DNA of 64,000 nt from Lindgomyces ingoldianus (Eukaryota; Ascomycota; Dothideomycetes; Pleosporales; Lindgomycetaceae). The notes under the pieces are model-generated. The model was not told the DNA's origin. It made no database searches and saw only the letters and a program-made list of their open reading frames with translations. The stretch lies in contig NW_022985165.1 of NCBI RefSeq assembly GCF_010093535.1, positions 729,311 through 793,310 on the forward strand. Reading direction: 5' to 3'. Each line of letters opens with the position of its first letter. The first letter of the stretch is position 1. Below are positions 35,158 to 46,987 of this stretch, piece by piece. The position numbers and the translations under genes were made by a program.

Positions 35158-37117
35158 ATGGAGGTAAGAGAGGGAAGAATAGGGAACGCCTTTGCTTGCG
35201 AGCGATGTAGGAAGCACAAGGTGAGATGCGTGCCCTCCGATACCCAGGGAATCTGCCAGAGGTAAGCCATATCTGATTACTTGTCCCGACTCGGCATAAC
35301 ACGTGCTTCAGGTGTCAGAAAGCCCGGGTCGAGTGTATTGAACATGTTGCGCGACGGAGGCCAGCAAAGCCCAGGAATGTCGTACAGACGCCGAATCGAG
35401 TGGCCGAAATGGAAAAGAAGCTGGACAAGCTTTCCGCCATTGTTACGGCTACTTCTGCGCCGAGCTCCGCGCCTCAACCTCCTCTCCCTCCGGTATCTAC
35501 CTTTCCTTCTCAGGTGCCAGAGATAGCTCAGCGTACGCCAACTCCAGCTCCTGCAGTACCAACAACCCCTACCCCTTCTGCATCCAAGACTCCCATCCTG
35601 CCGAATCTCGGATCTACCCCTGAGTCGGCTTTATCGTTCTGGGAGTCTATTAACGACACCATTTCTGGATTAGGACGCCTTGATCCTGTCCTACGATCTA
35701 TCAGCGTGATTCATATGCAGCTGCTCTTGGAAAGCTACCGAGCCATGATCGACTTCTTCCCGTTTGTGACATTACCAAAGGAGTGTTTCTACCGGGATTT
35801 GATCCAGAAGCGACCGATATTAATGTTCGCCGTACTCACAGTGACATCGTATGACTCTTCATTGCTGCAGCTTACGCTAAGCCGGGAGTTTCGCAAGGTA
35901 GTCACCGTGAAGATCATGAATGGAGAGAAGAGCTTGGATCTGTTGCAAGGATTATTAGTCTTTATAGCTTGGCATCATCACTACATGGACCCGCAGGCGG
36001 TATCCATACAGATGCTTCTCCAGATCTGCATCGGCATATCGGGTGACCTTGGCTTGGACAGTATATCGCCAGCTACTGCGTATCACAAGGAAGATCCACA
36101 GAATAGAGAGGCAAAGAGGGCATATCTGGGATGTTACTACTTGTCTTCGAACCTTGGCATGATGGAGATAAGTAAGAACCGGGGCTTGTCGCACTCTGTT
36201 ATACTCCGGAACTATGCCTCAGAGCTGGCCTCTGCATGGGAATTCAAGTCCGATTCGGTTTTGCTAGCCCTCGTTGAGACTTGCCAGTTCATGGAAGATG
36301 TGGAAGAGACGTTTTGTAATCAGTCTGAGCAGGCGCTGGTCGCCAGGTCTCAGGTGAAGCGCCTCAGTGACAAATGGGATAATATGAGAATTTCATCGCA
36401 GCAACTAGCGGCTGACTTCAGTAAGATAAGCTCCCTCCACGGACCGTTGACATTGCTGACTTTGAATTGCTAGAAACTTTGCAGTGGGTGCATATGGCTT
36501 CTCGAGTTCGCTTATACAGAAGCGCCATGTCCCTAGAGCTTCTGGACCGGGACAGCACATCATGGGCCTCCGGTTTTCAACTGTCCTTGCGTATCACGGG
36601 TCTTCGGTCCATCGAGCAATTCCTCGACAACAGCGTTCAAATGGCAACTAATCAGTATGAGTTTTTGTCAATCATCGACTGGCTAAATCTAATCTCCGCC
36701 CTCACTGCACTCGGAAAACTCGCCGTTCATTCCACGCAAATCCCAGGATGGGATCCGGCCGACCTTCAACTAGGAAAAACATTTGAACACTTCCAAGAGC
36801 ACTTATGTTCTCAGCTCCCTCGACCACTCGATAGCCAGGAGCGCAAGGCAGAGGATGTCTTCGACCGTTTTCGACGAATCACCGCCATCATGAAGATGGC
36901 TCTGAAGAGCGTACCAGGGCGTTCAAGCCCGAATGGATCGACCTTTGAGATAACAACCAGCTCGAGACAGACAGTATCATTGCTTCAAGACTTGCCACCC
37001 CTTAAACCGAATGGAATTGCCAACGGTACCGATCTGCCAGCACCGTGGAAGGTCAATCCAACTTTCGATATGTCGAGCAATGAATTCCCTTGGAAGTTTC
37101 TCATGGGGACACTTTAG
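35158..37117 (+). CDS. Zn2Cys6 binuclear-cluster transcription factor
   Basis: Three exons, 35158-35261, 35312-36420 and 36474-37117, give 618 aa, with in-frame GT/AG junctions; intron 1 interrupts the zinc cluster and intron 2 has a GCTGAC branch site. Cys14, 17, 24, 33, 36 and 43 form a C-x2-C-x6-C-x8-C-x2-C-x6-C cluster, followed by a short coiled dimerisation segment (VAEMEKKLDKLSAI), a Pro/Ser/Thr linker to about residue 120, and a fungal middle-homology region with ESYRAMIDFFPFVTLPKECF and RPILMFAVLTVTSYDS. That arrangement resembles the War1/PrtT group of regulators, but the target genes cannot be told. It is the only intact member of an otherwise decayed cluster-like block, so it may be a free regulator or on its way out. 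No stop or frameshift is seen. Confidence 0.88.
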
Positions 37118-38286
37118 CCAGGAAAGGGTGACACATATTCTTATCGTCTGACCGAATGAGCTTTCGTGATGCTGCCATTGCGTACCTGCAAAATGCGACG
37201 GATTGGCTGGAGCGTTCTAAGCTGTACCAGATCGCTCGAACACTGCCTTTCCGCGTTGTCCGGCTACTAGAAGTGACTCACTAATATAGTTTAGGTTCAT
37301 CAAATGGTGAGGCATTCTCTCAACTCACCCCTAATGCTCGCTAACTGATCAAGCCAGATTAACCGTAACGGGCTTTGCAGTTAACTGCTCTACCGATTCG
37401 ATACCAACTCATGCTTCTACTATATCATATTGAAAGCACGTCGAATCGACGCTTTCACAAGGCATCCTCAAGGCAGAATCTGAATTTGGGGAAGTTGACA
37501 GGGTAGGCGCAGACACAGCCTCACCGAAGTGTGTCAGACCGCTCAACATCCCTCACCACGGAAAGTGAACATAATCCTTCAAAGCGTCTCGTATCCGTTT
37601 ACGACTCTGTCTTTGCCCATGGATTGGTTTAGCGCTATCAAGGTGGATCACGTGATGTAATACTTTCTTTCGATCTATGTAGATTTCTTTGTACCATTCA
37701 ATTGGACCTTTTGGCGAACTAGCAATCGCTAACCAACTCCCAACTTGTTTCGAGATCAAATGTGTGATGTGTGCTCAGGCTATCCTTCCTTCTTCCCAGC
37801 ACACCCTGCCACATTCGACGTATACTGCAGGTGCTGCTGTAATTAGATCTACAACTGCCAACCTCACTTGACAACGAGAGATTTCAAGGTAGATTCCCAA
37901 GATGCTCTGCTCACTCACTCACCTCCACTAGTACGTCACACGACCTTCTCTCTCGTACCACCAGCAAACGCCCCTCAGCCCCAATTCTAGAACCCCAGAA
38001 CCTGATCCCAAACCCTGACGGCGCTATAAATTCTCGACTTCCTTCCCGCCAGGTTGGCGGCACCGGACTCATACGGCAACCCAACGATCGACAAATCTAG
38101 GTGCAGAAACGGACAAGGACTCACAGTAAGCCAAAGCAATTGGCGAGAGGTAAAGCAGCTAGTGGAAAATAAGCCTAGCGCTAACATGAACAAGCTTTTT
38201 GAGGCCTTTCACGGGTTCCATTCCAGCCTCTATCAACAAACTTTTCAACTCTCTTACCATTGACTGCGAGGAACAAATTGCAAGAT
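37118..38286. other. intergenic region, nothing recognised
   Basis: Only short unrelated frames occur on both strands. No domain, repeat or splice pattern supports a gene. The final stretch before 38287 is the probable promoter/leader of the small Gly/His-rich protein. Confidence 0.45.
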
Positions 38287-38466
38287 ATGGGCTGTTTCAA
38301 TAGTAAACCCTCGCGTGGTAACGAAACATCAGCCGCGAATTATGCAGGCACTGGATATGTAGCTGGGGATGCAGGGGGAGGTCATCATGGTGGTGGAGGT
38401 CATCATACGTATGGAGGGGATGGAGGAGCTGGTGGAGGAGACGCTGGTGGAGGTGGGGGAGGTTGA
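38287..38466 (+). CDS. tiny acyl-anchored Gly/His-rich protein
   Basis: A 59-aa frame starting MGCFNSKPSRGNE and ending in a long Gly run. The start has Gly2 and Ser6, the N-myristoylation consensus, with Cys3 next to it as a palmitoylation site and Lys/Arg nearby, so dual acylation and membrane attachment are likely. The second half is low-complexity: GGGHHGGGGHHTYGGDGGAG followed by more Gly/Asp, a composition that could bind metal ions through its His pairs. Upstream in-frame codons exist from 38260 but that extension would hide the acylation signal, so I take 38287. No family name is known to me. The repetitive GGT/GGA bases also create a His/Leu-rich mirror frame on the other strand, which I ignore. 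Confidence 0.55.
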   Translation: MGCFNSKPSRGNETSAANYAGTGYVAGDAGGGHHGGGGHHTYGGDGGAGGGDAGGGGGG

Positions 38467-39786
38467 GGTCAATTGACTTCGAAGAGGTTTCACAGCTGTA
38501 CACAACGTTTGGCCGGGGTTGAACCCCAATTTTATGTGATCAGGATAAGGATCAGGATAAAGAAAACGTTCTCAAGCAATCTTCGAAATTCCTTGTTGGT
38601 CATTTTGACAAAATCTCCATTATCAGAATTCAATTAGTCATATACTGCTTTCGAGAAACGGGTTCTAAGTGTCCAGGAATCTGCATCCCTCCCTCGTATC
38701 TCAGCTATCTTGAGATCGTGCACTCTCTTAGCGTTCTCGACACTCCCAGTCTCATTAATGAATGTTAACACGCTATCCACGACCTCTTATGCCTCCATAG
38801 CAAAACCCAGTGATCCTCTATCAGGATAAATATCATGAGGCGCATCTTGAGCTAGACCTTTCTATAGTCTGCATCTTGCATCCCATTGGCGAACGCCACA
38901 ATAAATCCGTAGAGAGCTTCCGAGATACCTTCTTGGATCCAAAGCTGAATGTCGAGTTTGAACGGAGCCTGCATAAGGGGTACGTACGAATGTTGCTGGT
39001 CTTCGAAGACGTTGTCTTTAAACGCCCTAATACTGTTGAGAGTTAAGCTTAGACCAAACCAATGAAGTGGACCTTAGCGTTGTCCACGTTACAATGATTA
39101 AAATTTATTTACCAGGGCACTAGGGTAATGCGGCAATAGACAACGGTAGCTGGAGGATTTCGGGTACTAGATTCCTCCAATCGTTTGGTCTTATGATATC
39201 ATCAACTAAGATGTCGGCGTAGATGGACTTGGGTAAATGTTCAACGACGAAAAAAAGATCGCTTTCAGATCTGGGCTCCAGGAAGGTTGCCATTTTGATT
39301 TTTGTTTGGCCGACGTAACATAACCATGACCACATCAGAACTACAAGGGCTGGAGATTTACGCATCCATTTAGGGTTCTCACGGAAACGGCGAGGGATGT
39401 AATACGAGAGGAGGAAGTTAACGGAATAAGTACCAAGATGATGAATGCTGTATAATACAGAGCCTTAAAGATATATCGCCCTTAAAGATTTCTCGATCCT
39501 AACATTACGCACTAGTTTCCATTCGCCAAATGCGCTTTGGAGGTAATCGTGTGAAGATGGTAGCTTTAATTGCGCGACCCTCAATTGTCTTGGGGAAGCC
39601 GGAAGGAAGGAGGGCATTTAATTGTGCCTCAACAGTCACGCAATTAAGGTACGGCCGGTCGGTTGCGGTGCCTAGGGGCAATATAGAATAACGGGTCAGT
39701 GTATGTCAGATAGGTTAGTAATTTTCTCGGAAATAAAATGGTTTCTTTTTCACAGGACAAAATAGATTAGCGCGCAATTTCCTTGC
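38467..39786. other. intergenic, gene-poor DNA
   Basis: No gene is supported. Two frames have mildly protein-like composition: 38,810-39,046 on + (with SFRDTFLDPKLNVEFERSLH) and 39,365-39,120 on minus (with LVDDIIRPNDWRNLVPEI). Both are short, unrecognised and lack flanking exons, so they may be relic fragments. The DNA is AT-rich. Confidence 0.35.
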
Positions 39787-41640
39787 TTACATTTTACCAT
39801 TAGATGCTTTAAGTTCTTTTTCAAACTCGGTACTGTCTTCCACTGTCTGCCACGCGGCCCACGCATCGCTCCCGATCGTGGTTGCTGCATAGAACAAGTC
39901 CTTCGGGTCTCACTTCTTCTTGATCTCACCTAGCTTCTCATAATTTTCTCCATAAAGCTTCTCCCCCCATTTAGGATTCTGGAATCCGTTTCCCTCATGT
40001 AATCCCAGCCCCCAAAGGCCTACAAGGGCGGCATGACCTCACCAATAAGAAGCATTCCCTGGGCTGTCATGTCTGAGACCGGGCTCGTGTAGTTCCAGAA
40101 TTGGGGGATTACATCATAAACTAAAGTGTCACGCTAGGCTGGGAGCAGAGCATTTGGGGAAGGACGACGAGGGAGGACGAGAGACGTTGAATGCATAAGC
40201 AGTGAAGTAGAATTGGGTGGTTGTGCAGATATTGCAGAGTAAGTTTATAGTTTCTCCATTGTGCTGAGCGATGCTCGTGCGATTCACCATTACACCGCCT
40301 TAAATCTGAGCTGACGGAACAGGCCCATACAGAAGAGGTCCAGTGTAGCGGCCGGCATGAGGCAGGAAGCTCGGGAGTGAGGTTACGTTCAACTGATATG
40401 ACATACTCCCCGTATCAAGATATTCCGTGAAAGGTGAAGGAGGTCTCGAACATCGCGTTCCGTTCCACCAGGAGGCGTCAATTCGCCCCGCAAGAACACG
40501 AGTCCGAAAACAGCCCATTGCATATGTGCTTCGGCATCCACAATCTACGGAATGATCGTCTAGCGGAAGTGAGGGCATTCCAGAATGTGTCGATCGGTAT
40601 GCTAGTAGAAGAAAATGCCATGCTGGCGCCGCTGGCAGCTCCATCTGGATGCGCTTTCGCGGTTAGGGAGAGTGTGACTCCATATGGCACACCTCCGTCG
40701 TCGCTTAGCACCCAATATAGGCCTGCATTCTCTGTGGGAGACGTGGTTATCAAAGCCCAGCTTGCGGTCACGACTTCCCATTCGAGGGTTTGGTATACGC
40801 CCATGCCATGCACTGAGCTCAACATTCTAAAATATATTCATGAGTAGGTAATGAGACGGAGAGCGGAAGTCTTACGAATGTCCTCCACCTTAGATATACC
40901 CGCCCGCAAGTTCAAAAGTCACGCACTCTCCGCCTAGAACCTGGAGACCTACTGTTCCTGCAGCCTCATAGGCCTCAAAAGCTTGAACTCCAACACCCAT
41001 TCTAATCGCTGGGCCAGAGTACGCAGAACTAGAATAGTTGAAGAGCTTGATGTGCTTAAGGTTATGAGTCCATGATTTCAGGGCTCCTTTCCCTGTCGAC
41101 TTTCCTAAGTAACTATTTATTCGTCAGTAGTTTATTTTAGAGGTTGAGTGTAGTTAGTCAGCACTCATGCCCAATGTTCTTAATCACAAGGCGCGGATTC
41201 TTCTCCTGCGCAGAACGAAGCCTAGCTGCCGTGTCCGCTGCCGAGGTAACGTCGGTCGCATAGCTAACGTAGTTTCCTAGTAAACATGGACTCGAGTGAG
41301 AAGTGAATGGGCCACAGCTCGCATTCTAATAGTAAGCAGCCATAAAAGCAGCCATAAACGCAGAAGAGTCATCGAAACTGATCCTTAATCAGTAAATTCT
41401 GGATTAGATTCGAAGGAATTAGAGAGACACTGTGCTTGGGGAAAGGACTACATCTGCTGCAGTATCTCACATGCCGTCTCGTTGTATGCCAGATCATGGC
41501 AAACAGAGCCTACCGGGACTTAGGCGACCTGACATGCTACTATTCAGACTTTGCCTGTCCTATGACCAAGCCCAGTCATTGGCCCCAGGAAGAATGCGAC
41601 AAGGTCTTGAATTATTGTGTTGATTTCTCCCAGCGGTGCG
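39787..41640 (-). pseudogene. relic of a BBE-type FAD-linked oxidoreductase gene
   Basis: Reading minus from about 41640: a CRILPGANDW... start, PVGSVCHDLAYNETACEILQ, CGPFTSHSSPCLLGNYVSYA, NPRLVIKNIGHE, a PP-loop-type AGGYI*GGGHS region, LEWEVVTASWALITTSPTEN, DGGVPYGVTLSLTAKAHPDG, LNVTSLPSFLPHAGRYTGPL, IAQHNGETINLLCNICTTTQ, and a berberine-bridge (BBE) tail FQNPKWGEKLYGENYEKLGE...DPKDLFYAATTIGSDAW. The fold is a secreted or vesicular FAD oxidase acting on alcohols, sugars or alkaloid-like substrates. In-frame stops: 41562-41560, 41450-41448, 40892-40890, 40302-40300, 40136-40134 and 39912-39910, plus frameshifts near 41535, 41330 and 40450. At least one intron (GTAAGACTTCC...TTTTAG after GGGHS) is still visible, so this is a decayed gene, not a retrocopy. 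Confidence 0.88.
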
Positions 41641-42814
41641 TGAAGTGTCACCATTGGCGAGGCATAGGGAAAGCAAAGCTAGAAGCCCAAGTTTACCAGC
41701 CATTTACTCAAATTAGCAAATGGAAGCTCTTACCAATTAGAGGAGAGTTCAGGAAGGTAGAATCGTATTTCGTTGGCACAGGTCTTAACCATGGAAACTC
41801 TCTGCACTTTGGGTGAAATTGAAGAGTAGGGGCAAGTCGGTGATCGTTGATTGCCCGTTGGGTACTAAACTAGTCGCCTTCTTCAAGCGTAGTACTGTGA
41901 TAAAAACACCCTCTGATTCGGCGACAGAAAATCCTTAGTAGCCAAGCCCACATCTCAAATTTAAGTAACGCGGGAGGTCGGCCTTCAGAGAAGTATCTGA
42001 TCTCTTGACCAAAACTTCTTTGAGCACACCTAACCACATTTTGTGTTTCAGTACCGAGTGCAATCTCAGGCTTATGTTTTCCGAAGCCCGACTATATCTT
42101 GGGGCGCTGCAATGTTATATCACTCTGCTCTTTCTCTTCAGGCAGCTTATGCAATCTTATGATACATCACACAAAGAACGTGTTAGTGCTCTCTAAGGGG
42201 TAGAATTCCATTCGAACCTGGAAATTGTAGTTGCACATGTGTCTTGTCGTGCTATGGAGCACATCAGATCCCGTAGAACATATAGTCGATTTAGATCTTC
42301 TCGAAATGCGACTTGGCCTTCGAGGATCCTAGCACAGGTTTGCACCAAGGCGCCCAGGAAGCTTACATGCCTGCTGAATTAAAGAAAACGTCTTCAATTG
42401 TGATTTCACCACATCAGGCGCCCATTCTAAGGCTACTTTCATTGGGATGAAGTGGCGTCCCGTGTTTGCCGATCTGGCGAACCCGATGACTCTAAACTGA
42501 TGGGAGTCGGCTTGGGTGGTGATGAAGATAGCTTAGCTCTATTGTCTAGAGCCTATTGACAGGGTGAGAATGAGAATATTGGAGGAGGGGATTCCTACAT
42601 TGGAGGTTGAAGAAAGTTGGGCAATGTGGTTGGGGTGCTCAAGCTCGGTGAGGTAAGGAAGTCCCAAGCGGTGCCCCTCAGTCGCTTCCTCAAGGCTGGA
42701 ATGACGTCGATGATCAAATATGATACTTCATCATTGATCACGTCATGCATCTACCATGATCTACCACCCCTACCCTTCTCTTGTCAGACAGACATCAGTC
42801 TTTGTATTTCCACA
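41641..42814. other. intergenic region, upstream of the conserved two-TM protein
   Basis: Nothing coding is supported. The first part would have been the promoter of the dead oxidase. The short + frame from 42,617 merges into the next gene in frame but lacks conserved character before 42815. Otherwise AT-rich DNA. Confidence 0.4.
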
Positions 42815-43276
42815 ATGGGTATTCCATATTCCCGTGAAATCAACGCTGCCTTCGAGCAGGTAACACCTCTCGTAGCGCAAGGCTTCCAAGTCCTGCGAAC
42901 CACAAAAAACATCTCCATCCTTCTCGCAGTTATCCAAGTGCTAACAGTCCTGATCTTGGCCATGATTCTCTTCGCGCTTCTCGGGATTCTGTATTCTGTC
43001 AACCCAGATCTCGAGGCCGAGAGGAAGGAAATTGTTACACCAGTGTTCAGATGGTTAGCCGGAATCTCATTGCGCGCACTTGTGAAGAGCAGTTTTAGTT
43101 CATTTCTTGGCATTTTTGTCCTCGGTACTAGCTCATACCTTCTTTGGCCATACGAAGGCGAAGAGGATGAGATAGGTCGTGCTGCGAATTCAGATGGGGA
43201 CTTGGATGACAAAGAGAAGAAGGAGAAGATGAAGAAGAAAACTAAAGATGTTGAGGAGAACAAGAAGAAGAGATGA
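42815..43276 (+). CDS. conserved fungal two-TM protein with N-myristoylation signal
   Basis: A single exon of 153 aa. The start MGIPYSREINAAFEQVTPLV has Gly2 and Ser6, the myristoylation consensus, and resembles the N-terminus of a widespread, uncharacterised fungal protein family as I remember it. Residues about 33-63 (ISILLAVIQVLTVLILAMIL and on) form one TM segment; about 88-113 (SSFSSFLGIFVLGTSSYLLW) form a second, less hydrophobic one. The C-terminal 35 residues are an acidic patch followed by a Lys-rich tail (KEKKEKMKKKTKDVEENKKK), probably cytosolic. I chose 42815 over upstream in-frame codons because the conserved start lies here, just after a CACA context. The function is unknown; the layout suggests a membrane-associated adaptor or organiser. 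Confidence 0.7.
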   Translation: MGIPYSREINAAFEQVTPLVAQGFQVLRTTKNISILLAVIQVLTVLILAMILFALLGILYSVNPDLEAERKEIVTPVFRWLAGISLRALVKSSFSSFLGIFVLGTSSYLLWPYEGEEDEIGRAANSDGDLDDKEKKEKMKKKTKDVEENKKKR

Positions 43277-46200
43277 AGGCAAATGAAGAGACCTGCAAAA
43301 TATAAGAGTAACAGCAATATCCCCGTGAGTCCTTGTTCTGTTTTCCTTCATTTATTTCTCTTCGATCAGGCTAAGCTAGGCCAACCACGAGGCTGTGAGA
43401 AGATCCTGGCTTGAAGTTCAATCTCAGCACTGTGACATCCCTCCTCACGCATCCAGAGCGCCATTCTTAGCTCTTTGGTATCTTCTAACAGACAACAAGA
43501 CCCCCAAACTTACTCGACATCCTCCTCGAACAAGCCTTCGACGACGACTACCTTCCTGTCCAGCCGCGATTCCTACCACCACCTTTTACTCCTTAAGCGT
43601 GACCTTGATTTGCGAATGCGCAGACCCCTCTTCTTGCTAAGTCCCTCGATGTTGAGCACGGCAGACATCGCCATTTTCTCCTGATGACATCTTTTCATTG
43701 ATAGATTTGGCGGCGGCAATTACAGCCACGTTGGTAAGGTGCAGGATGGGTTTTACTTCCAATATTATGGCCCAAAGCGTATGCGACGGCGGAAACTTTT
43801 CAGCAATAACACTAAGAAGGCTATAAAAATGTTCGTATCTGAGATCGATACCATAGAATGCACGGAGCATAGACAGATTGTTCGATCATAAAGAGGACCG
43901 TCGACCGGCTGACCTAGCGGGCCTATTCACCAACTGGTTGATCAGAGCCCAACGGGTGTTTAAGATGACGCTTTCAAACTGGGGTTTAAAGCCACTTTCA
44001 CAATTTCCATGTCTTAGCAGACAAGTAGTGAAGTGTTCTCCGTTGCACTTGTGGTCATTGCTCAATGTGGAATGGTTTTAAAGTCAAGAGGTATTATTAT
44101 TTTACCCATTCACACCAACTAGTTGGCGCTAACTTCGCCGGAGTCGGTGCCACCAGTCGCGGGCTCTTCACAATCCTGGTAATCCAAATGAGTAGCCCGT
44201 CTCGATTCTGCCTTCGCCACAGCATTAGACTAGGAAAAACTGTATATGTACAACTTCACAGCGTACGGATGCGCAACACATCCTGGGAGAATCATTTGAA
44301 AGCTATGGCGTGCCCTTGATACGCGTGGACTACTAAGGATCATCGCGGGCCTTCTGCTCTGCCTCCTCAACCTTGCCACTGTCTTTCCCTACCATGCTGA
44401 TGAGAACAGAGCACCCACCGACTTCCCTGCGGTTCTACTTTAGCCGTATGTACTGGAATAAGTGCAGAGCCGAACGCTGGGTTGCAATATTCCAAATCCT
44501 TCAGTCTCTCATTAAATGGTTCGATTATCCCATATCTAATATACACCTCTTAAACCTATTCTATGAGGATATAGTTGGAGAGCCAAATTTCCCTAATAAA
44601 GACCAGAAGAACACCGAAGCTAGTCCTTCCCCTAGCCCTATTTAGCTAATTACCTTTTGCTCTTACTGGATAGAGTGTAATGGCGTGATTTGTTATATAG
44701 AATAAGAGACGCGGCGGTATACTTCAGATTACTTGATAGATTCTTCGGAGAGTTGCATCCCCGTGTCATCAGGGATCAGACAAACCCTCACAACTTTCCT
44801 ACCACCCTCAACAGCGATTTGAGAAGACAGAATTACTAATGTCACTGCATCACCCAGCATGACTAAAAAGGTACTGCATCCCTTGAAAAATGACCTCTAG
44901 AAGCTTGTGGAATATGAATTGATCGCTGAGCGCACTTCTACTGACGCATTCTTTTGTGCTCTTTTCTCGAGAATTATCTTTTCAGGTGCCCCACTACAGC
45001 CAGCTCGTTCCCGCATGCGCTTGATTCGTTCTAAATAGCTCAGTAAGGAATATGACCCTCTGCCTTTAGGATATGCGAACGAACGCCCGAGTACCGACTC
45101 GCAATGTGCGACAACTTTGCGCCGCTATTTGGGGTGCACAATATCAAGATGTACGACAGTATTGGAAGACAACAGAAACCCAGCCGGGGTTCCACTGATA
45201 CATGGCTAGGGATTTTTTAGCAATTGGGGACAATACATCTGCTTACGTTGATTGTATACATGTAAATCTCTGGGAATGCCTCATACACCAGTGCAAAATG
45301 CCAAGAAGACTATAGTCTACTGAGGAAGTATCTGAGGGACGCGATTTCGCATCATATTTGGGAGGGTGAGAGAGTGAGGTGAAGATGAGGAGGGAGTGAT
45401 CAATGGAGCCACGGGTGAGGCTTTTGGGATTTGGAACAGGTGGTGCGCGGAGAGGGGAAAAAGAACGCAGGTATTAATAGTGGAAGAGGAAAGCGTGGAT
45501 GATGCCGTTTGATACTAGTGATATTTCGGGGTTCGTAAGCTCGGTCTCGGTAGCACCTTTCGAGCCATCATGACATGGACTCATAAACTTTAAATTCCCT
45601 TGCGAGAGATGACGGATTTTGCAGAATAAAGTCAACAACATGCAAGTCTATAAATCAACGGCACAGCAAACGTCCTCATTCCAAATACATTTCCCCTTCA
45701 TCCTGCCATGATATATACAACCTACTTACCTAATCCTATCATGCGCTGGCCCCAAACAACGTCCAAACCCTCCCAACTTCCTAGCATCATCGACCCACCA
45801 AAATAACCCACAATTTGACTCACTTCCTCGCCTCCAGTCCCAAAACACTCCCATTCCACAATTCTCCGATTCTGCAACATGGCCCGAGACCCCAATTCTC
45901 CACCTAAATCACGGCCACTGGCTCTTCTCAGTCACCAGCCCACCCAAGTTCTTCGAACATATGAATTTGCTGCTGGAAGGCCTTGAAGTTGGCGTTACGG
46001 AAATTTCGATCCGCAGAGAGGCTAATGCCATTCGAATACAAGAATTCGGCACCGTCTCCTGTCTCAATTCCTCCGCTTCTGAACCCCATGCCGAATTCCA
46101 GCGTCTCCAAACTCTTCATCTGCTCTCCTTGGGCCGCCATCAATCGACTTTCTTACAAGAGTTCTCGCCCGTCATGATAGACGTCAACCAGTCGCATCGC

Positions 46201-46987
46201 CTAGCGTTTCTCAAGTAGAGGGTGACGCAGCCCGGGGAGTCTGAAGGTGTGACGTATCCGAACCAGCTGTGTATCTGCGATGTGACTGAAGATGGTATTA
46301 TGAAAGGGGAGGTGGCGATGTAAGGGCAGAAGCGGCTAAAGATGGGGCGATAGAGAGGTTGGTCAAGAGTGAGATTACTTTTGCTAATAACACGTTGAGT
46401 CAGGGTAGAGACTCTCGTAAGGAAGAGGAGAACAACGACTCCCGAACCCCGGGCTCTACGATTGCCGCTGGAAAGGAGGAGAAGGAAAAGGTAAAAGGCG
46501 AAAAGCGTCAAGCACAAAAGAAGTAGAAGAAGAGAGACCCATCAGCTCGGCGAAAGAGTCAGACTTAGAAGTAGATCAATACGAATAGAAGACTACCAAA
46601 GCCAGGAAGAAGAGCAGAGAGAAAGGGGAAGGGTGGATAGAGACCCTCCGGAGTAAGTGCAGAGCGACACTTACCTTCCGCTCTTCCATTAGAAAAGCGT
46701 GGAATCTATTTGTAAAAACCCGGACTAGAACCTGGGCCAACGTTAACAGGATATAAATTTCTGTCCTGAATCATACCTCCTACGTTTCAAGGAGCCCCAG
46801 CTTTTGTCCTCGGTGCTATAGACTCCGCTAATGTCTAGAAGCACACACACACATTAGCACTTCACACAACTGCACCCTGCATATATGCTCCAGCAACACG
46901 AATCCCATGGTTGAAAGTAATGCATATATATTCCACCGTCATTCATATACAGGACAAGAGATCCTCACACACCACGCTATACAACCT
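43277..46987. other. gene-poor region with one possible relic
   Basis: No complete gene. On minus, 46143-45928 encodes MMAAQGEQMKSLETLEFGMG and further SGGIETGDGAEFLYSNGISL, which reads like the C-terminal end of a real protein, and 46320-46140 in another frame (SWFGYVTPSDSPGCVTLYLR) could be its upstream part separated by a frame change. I do not recognise the family. The + strand at 43,395-44,645 has only short unrelated frames. A short CA repeat is near 46,848. The sequence is AT-rich and looks like decayed intergenic DNA. Confidence 0.35.

Noticed and set aside
38297..38529. His/Leu/Ser-rich minus frames opposite the Gly-rich micro-protein
   Set aside because: They are low-complexity mirrors of the GGT/GGA repeat.
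41432..41816. 126-codon + frame
   Set aside because: It is largely antisense to the start of the FAD oxidase relic and has no family features.
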